Below are positions 61,023-64,000 of a DNA stretch of 64,000 bases, in pieces. The number at the start of each line of letters is the position of its first letter. The stretch's first letter is position 1. The notes beneath the pieces were generated by a model, which made no database searches, was not told the DNA's origin, and saw nothing but the letters and a program-made list of their open reading frames with translations. Origin of the DNA: Albifimbria verrucaria (taxonomy: Eukaryota; Ascomycota; Sordariomycetes; Hypocreales; Stachybotryaceae); the NCBI GenBank assembly GCA_020081605.1, contig JAHREC010000018.1:3906001-3970000 (forward strand), given 5' to 3'. The translations under genes were made by a program, and so were the position numbers.

Positions 61023-63208
61023 GTGTGGGACAGAAGAGGAAGAGGAGGTGGAGGAGGGGGACGGGGTAGAAGAATAGGAGACCAAAAATGAAATAAAATA
61101 AATCAGCCGGAGGTAGGAGGTCGGAAATGACTGTTGGGAGGTCGTAGGGACAAAGGAGGGGCGCGGAGGGCGTCGAGGGCGCCTGCTCGTGTTGCCAAAG
61201 TGCGTCCCCGTTGAGGTTCGTGGAGACGATCGTGGGAGCGAAAGGCACGACGTGGCGTGGCGGGCAGGCGTCACAGCCCCAGCGTCGAGCTCGAGGGCGG
61301 ACACGATGTCTAGAACCTCACGTCACCCTGGTGGGAGGACGTCAAAGTCCTGGACGAAGAGCTGGGGAGGAAGCTCTGGCAATGGATATTGGCCGCAGTT
61401 GTTTGTTTGTAATTGGCGCCGCCCGGTTCCAGTCGCATGAGAGCGAGAACGAGCCACAGCACACGCACGAACTGGGCTTTGCTGGCTTGGCTGGGTCACA
61501 GATGGTGGTTCCACTACACCAGACGCCCACACTCACGCCCCCAGTAGCGTGCCTGGGAAGGCCGGGGGTTGCTGCCGGGAATAGCAGGGCGGTAGTGCTA
61601 CCGTACAGACAGCGTGCGAGATGATTACTGTACGGGAGGGAGCGCCAATTGGGCGGCTTGCGGTGCCAAGGGCTGCTGTCCAAGGACCACTCGTCTGCCA
61701 AGCAAAAGCTTGGTCTTCTTCTTGGACAGGCCCGGCCCCTGGTGGCTGGGAGTGCACCTAGGCGCTGGGTGACAGGTTTGCGAACAGGTCCGTGGAGGGC
61801 GCGGGTCGAAGAGGAGAGAGGGAAGACGGCGAGCGAAGGCAAAGGCGGCACTGAGTAGCCTTACGGTCAGCGATGAAGCCAACGGGTCGGACGGGGAGTT
61901 GTTAGAGGGAAAGAGTTAGCTCGGGGTGCTGCCCCTCTCGAGAAGAATGCTGGTGTTTAGTTAGCCCAATGAGGTAGCCTACTTACTTAGTAACTTGACC
62001 TTGACGTTACCTACTACCTAAGGTAGCGAGCTGAGGTGCCGGTGCTTCCTTCGTGCCTTCCTCGGCCTGCCTGTGCCCCAGCCCCATACGGAGTGCAACT
62101 GGTGTACAAAAACGGTTGGCTCGGATCAATCAGGGAACAGATGCAAGGTACTACCTGGTACTGACCAACACCCAACATCTCAGGCAGAAAAGGCCCTGTA
62201 GACGATGAGTTGGGGTCTCTGTGGGTATCTAGTATCAGCAAACGATAGAAACCGAGATAACTCCTACGTTACGTGTTCCAAGGCTTCAGGGCATTCTCTC
62301 CCAAAAGACAGGGACCATGGACTCAAGAGGGCCAACGTGTCTCCTTTTAGGGGTACCGCCAGTATAGAAATCGTCTACTTCTAATTTATTACTCATTATC
62401 ATTTATTGTTCTCTAGAGGTAGCTGCCCTGACAGTAAATGCATGTCTACATCCAGTAATCCAGTTGAGGCTCATTTTGCACTTCACAATTGTCGCATCGC
62501 GTGAATTACACTGATGCTTAGTACGGAGTATCTACATTGGTGCAGATCTCCAGCTGCGCTGTTTTCTTCTAGCTCGCAACGGTAAAAGATCTAGAAGTGC
62601 TTGGCGCTTGGTGCACGTTCTACGCAAAGCAACACTACTGTCAGGGCCAAGAAGGGGGTGACACTGCTATCCGCGTATCCGGTTATCTGGGCACAATCAC
62701 CACCTATGAAGATGTTTTGGATTATGCCACAAAGCGGCAAGCTCATTGATTTTTCTTCTTTCTCTGTAAGGACCTATTCTTACAAATTGAAGCCTCTAGT
62801 TCATCCTCTCCTCCAATTGATATTCACCAAGCATAAGAGGCTCGCCTGCATATATGTTGTTTCTTCCTCTGTCATCCATCATCGCCACTATGCTTTCCAT
62901 CACGCAACAGTTACTATGCCTCTAACAGCTTCTTTCACAAGCATGGCCGCTTCACGAGTTTCAAAGGCACCTGGGTCATTGTTCATTTAATCAATTGTTG
63001 TTTCTTGGGCCCTGTATTGGCCAGTACCAGCCGCTTCTGGCATCTCTATCCAGTTTTACATGCAGTATACAATCATAAATGCGCCATGCCGTCTTTCCTT
63101 TGGATGCGTCCTTCAGTGCAAATTCCCAAATACGCCTTGTATCCATGATTATACCGCCAAACCGTACGCCAAACATGTGTTAAAGCAAAAATGTCCTGTC
63201 ATGCTCAT
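61023..63208. other. Intergenic region upstream of RIM8 and 3' of CDC6
   Basis: About 2.2 kb. A motif cluster at 61969-62026 contains TAGCCTACTTACTTAG and the reversed core TACCTAAGGTA. An open frame at 62601-62990 (+) lacks family character. No RNA gene recognised. Confidence 0.5.
62015..62025. repeat. Copy 4 of TACCTTAGGTA element (reverse orientation)
   Basis: Exact reverse complement (TACCTAAGGTA) of the 11-bp core, about 1 kb upstream of the RIM8 start. Confidence 0.7.
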
Positions 63209-64000
63209 TTAATCCAACGCGTCTCCGCTCAGAATGCTCTTCAGAATACCAGCGCCCACACCCTCTGCAACGGTGGCAATCTCCTTCTCACCAACACAGC
63301 TGGCGATGCGCTTCTCATCACCACTTAGCTGTGTGCTCTTGCGTCCTCGCTTTGAGGGTGTGCCAGGGGCTACGAAGCTGCCATTCTTCCCATCCACAGC
63401 GTTCACGAGTCCCAAGGTCTCCAGGCTGCTAACCACCTCCCTAAACTCAGAGCTCGACAACGGATGCAGAACTGAGTCCCGCACGCACAAGCGGCAGTAT
63501 GTGTCGAAGAGCACCTTGACTGTTGGTGCCAGGGTCTGCGACTTCGAGGGGTAATGGGTGTACCATTAGCCAACTTAGCTGCAGCCTTGCTTCTGTTTTC
63601 GTATGCCACGAGGGCGCACAAGGCAGCCCGTTGCTGAAGGTTAAGGGCCTTGAGGCGCTGCGCGGTTCCGTTGCTAAAAGCAGCAGCAGTGACCTTGTTC
63701 AGATGGCTGATGGATGCTCTTGGTGCCGTTTCCGCAGTCAGTCCATTGAGGAGGCCGTCATGACCTGGACAATGCTCCTCGGTCCTGACTTGGCCCTGTT
63801 CATGTTCTCGCCGAGAGGTCTCTTGGAGGGGTCATCAACAAAAGCTTCTCCCGAGCCTCATCTTCGTGCTTCGACTTCGTTTCTGTCTCAATCAAGTCGA
63901 GAGCTCGTCGACATATCTCAAATGCCTTGCGCAAGTCACCCGTTTGGCTTGAGACCTTGCGAGAGCAAAGTTCGATGGCAGCAGGGTGGATGAAGGGTAC
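63209..64000 (-). CDS. CDC6: Replication licensing factor Cdc6 (C-terminal part, runs off window)
   Basis: The gene enters from the right edge and ends at 63209. The visible part has the AAA+ lid block IHPAAIELCSRKVSSQTGDL RKAFEICRRALDLIE, then TAPRASISHLNKVTAAAFSN. The C-terminal winged-helix domain follows (LKALNLQQRAALCALVAYE; KVLFDTYCRLCVRDSVLHPL; EFREVVSSLETLGLVNAVDG). This pattern fits Cdc6 better than Orc1, which carries a BAH domain I cannot check here. Cdc6 loads Mcm2-7 at origins with ORC and Cdt1. Three bases are missing: 63828-63831 (GGGG), about 63749 (GG) and 63548-63551 (GGGG). Confidence 0.88.

Noticed and set aside
62601..62990. Open frame of 129 codons on the plus strand
   Set aside because: No family character, no intron or promoter context, AT-rich intergenic surroundings.

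Overview
This 64 kb window comes from a filamentous ascomycete fungus, most likely a Sordariomycete and perhaps Hypocreales. The genes have short spliceosomal introns (about 50-110 bp, GTRAGT-like donors, CTRAC-like branch points). They include fungal-specific families: RIM8/PalF, the DUF3405, DUF3712 and DUF5519 proteins, a SulP-STAS-cNMP transporter and a flavocytochrome b2 type dehydrogenase. I see 27 protein genes, two of them cut by the window edges. I found no rRNA, tRNA, CRISPR array or transposon.

Layout, left to right: STK19-like (-, partial), SulP/STAS/cyclic-nucleotide-domain transporter (-), GINS subunit PSF1 (-), elongation factor 1-beta (-), proteasome ubiquitin receptor RPN13 (+), CUS2-type splicing factor (+), luciferase-domain membrane protein (-), DUF3405 protein (+), EMP24 (-), ARF1 (+), HSP78 (-), RPL6 (+), dipeptidyl peptidase III (-), gluconokinase (+), branched-chain 2-oxoacid dehydrogenase E2 (-), ATP10 (+), GOS1 (-), RPL35 (+), Zap1-like zinc-finger factor (-), small MGNCC lipidated protein (+), PRP5 (-), HCNGP/SAP30BP-like (+), DUF3712 protein (-), cytochrome b2-like FMN enzyme with a peroxisomal tail (-), JAC1/HSCB (+), RIM8/PalF (-), CDC6 (-, partial).

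Two features dominate. First, nearly every gene, including ones that cannot be dispensable (ARF1, RPL6, RPL35, EF1-beta), is broken by single missing bases, almost always in a run of the same base. I count about 50 such sites in 24 of the 27 genes. This is the signature of uncorrected homopolymer errors in a long-read assembly, not gene decay. I therefore annotate each gene as one CDS and give the approximate position of each break. Second, from 12.5 to 50.3 kb sixteen consecutive genes alternate strand perfectly, giving eight head-to-head pairs. Several pairs make functional sense: EMP24/ARF1 in early secretion, E2/ATP10 in mitochondria, PRP5/HCNGP in splicing.

An 11-bp near-palindrome, TACCTTAGGTA, occurs four times, only in intergenic regions upstream of genes. 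It is the best candidate for an undescribed shared cis-element. Other points of interest are a 9-nt microexon in the dipeptidyl peptidase III gene, an alternative mitochondrial N-terminus on the same gene, a PTS1-like SRL end on the cytochrome b2-like enzyme, and a regular cysteine-pair array in the Zap1-like factor.
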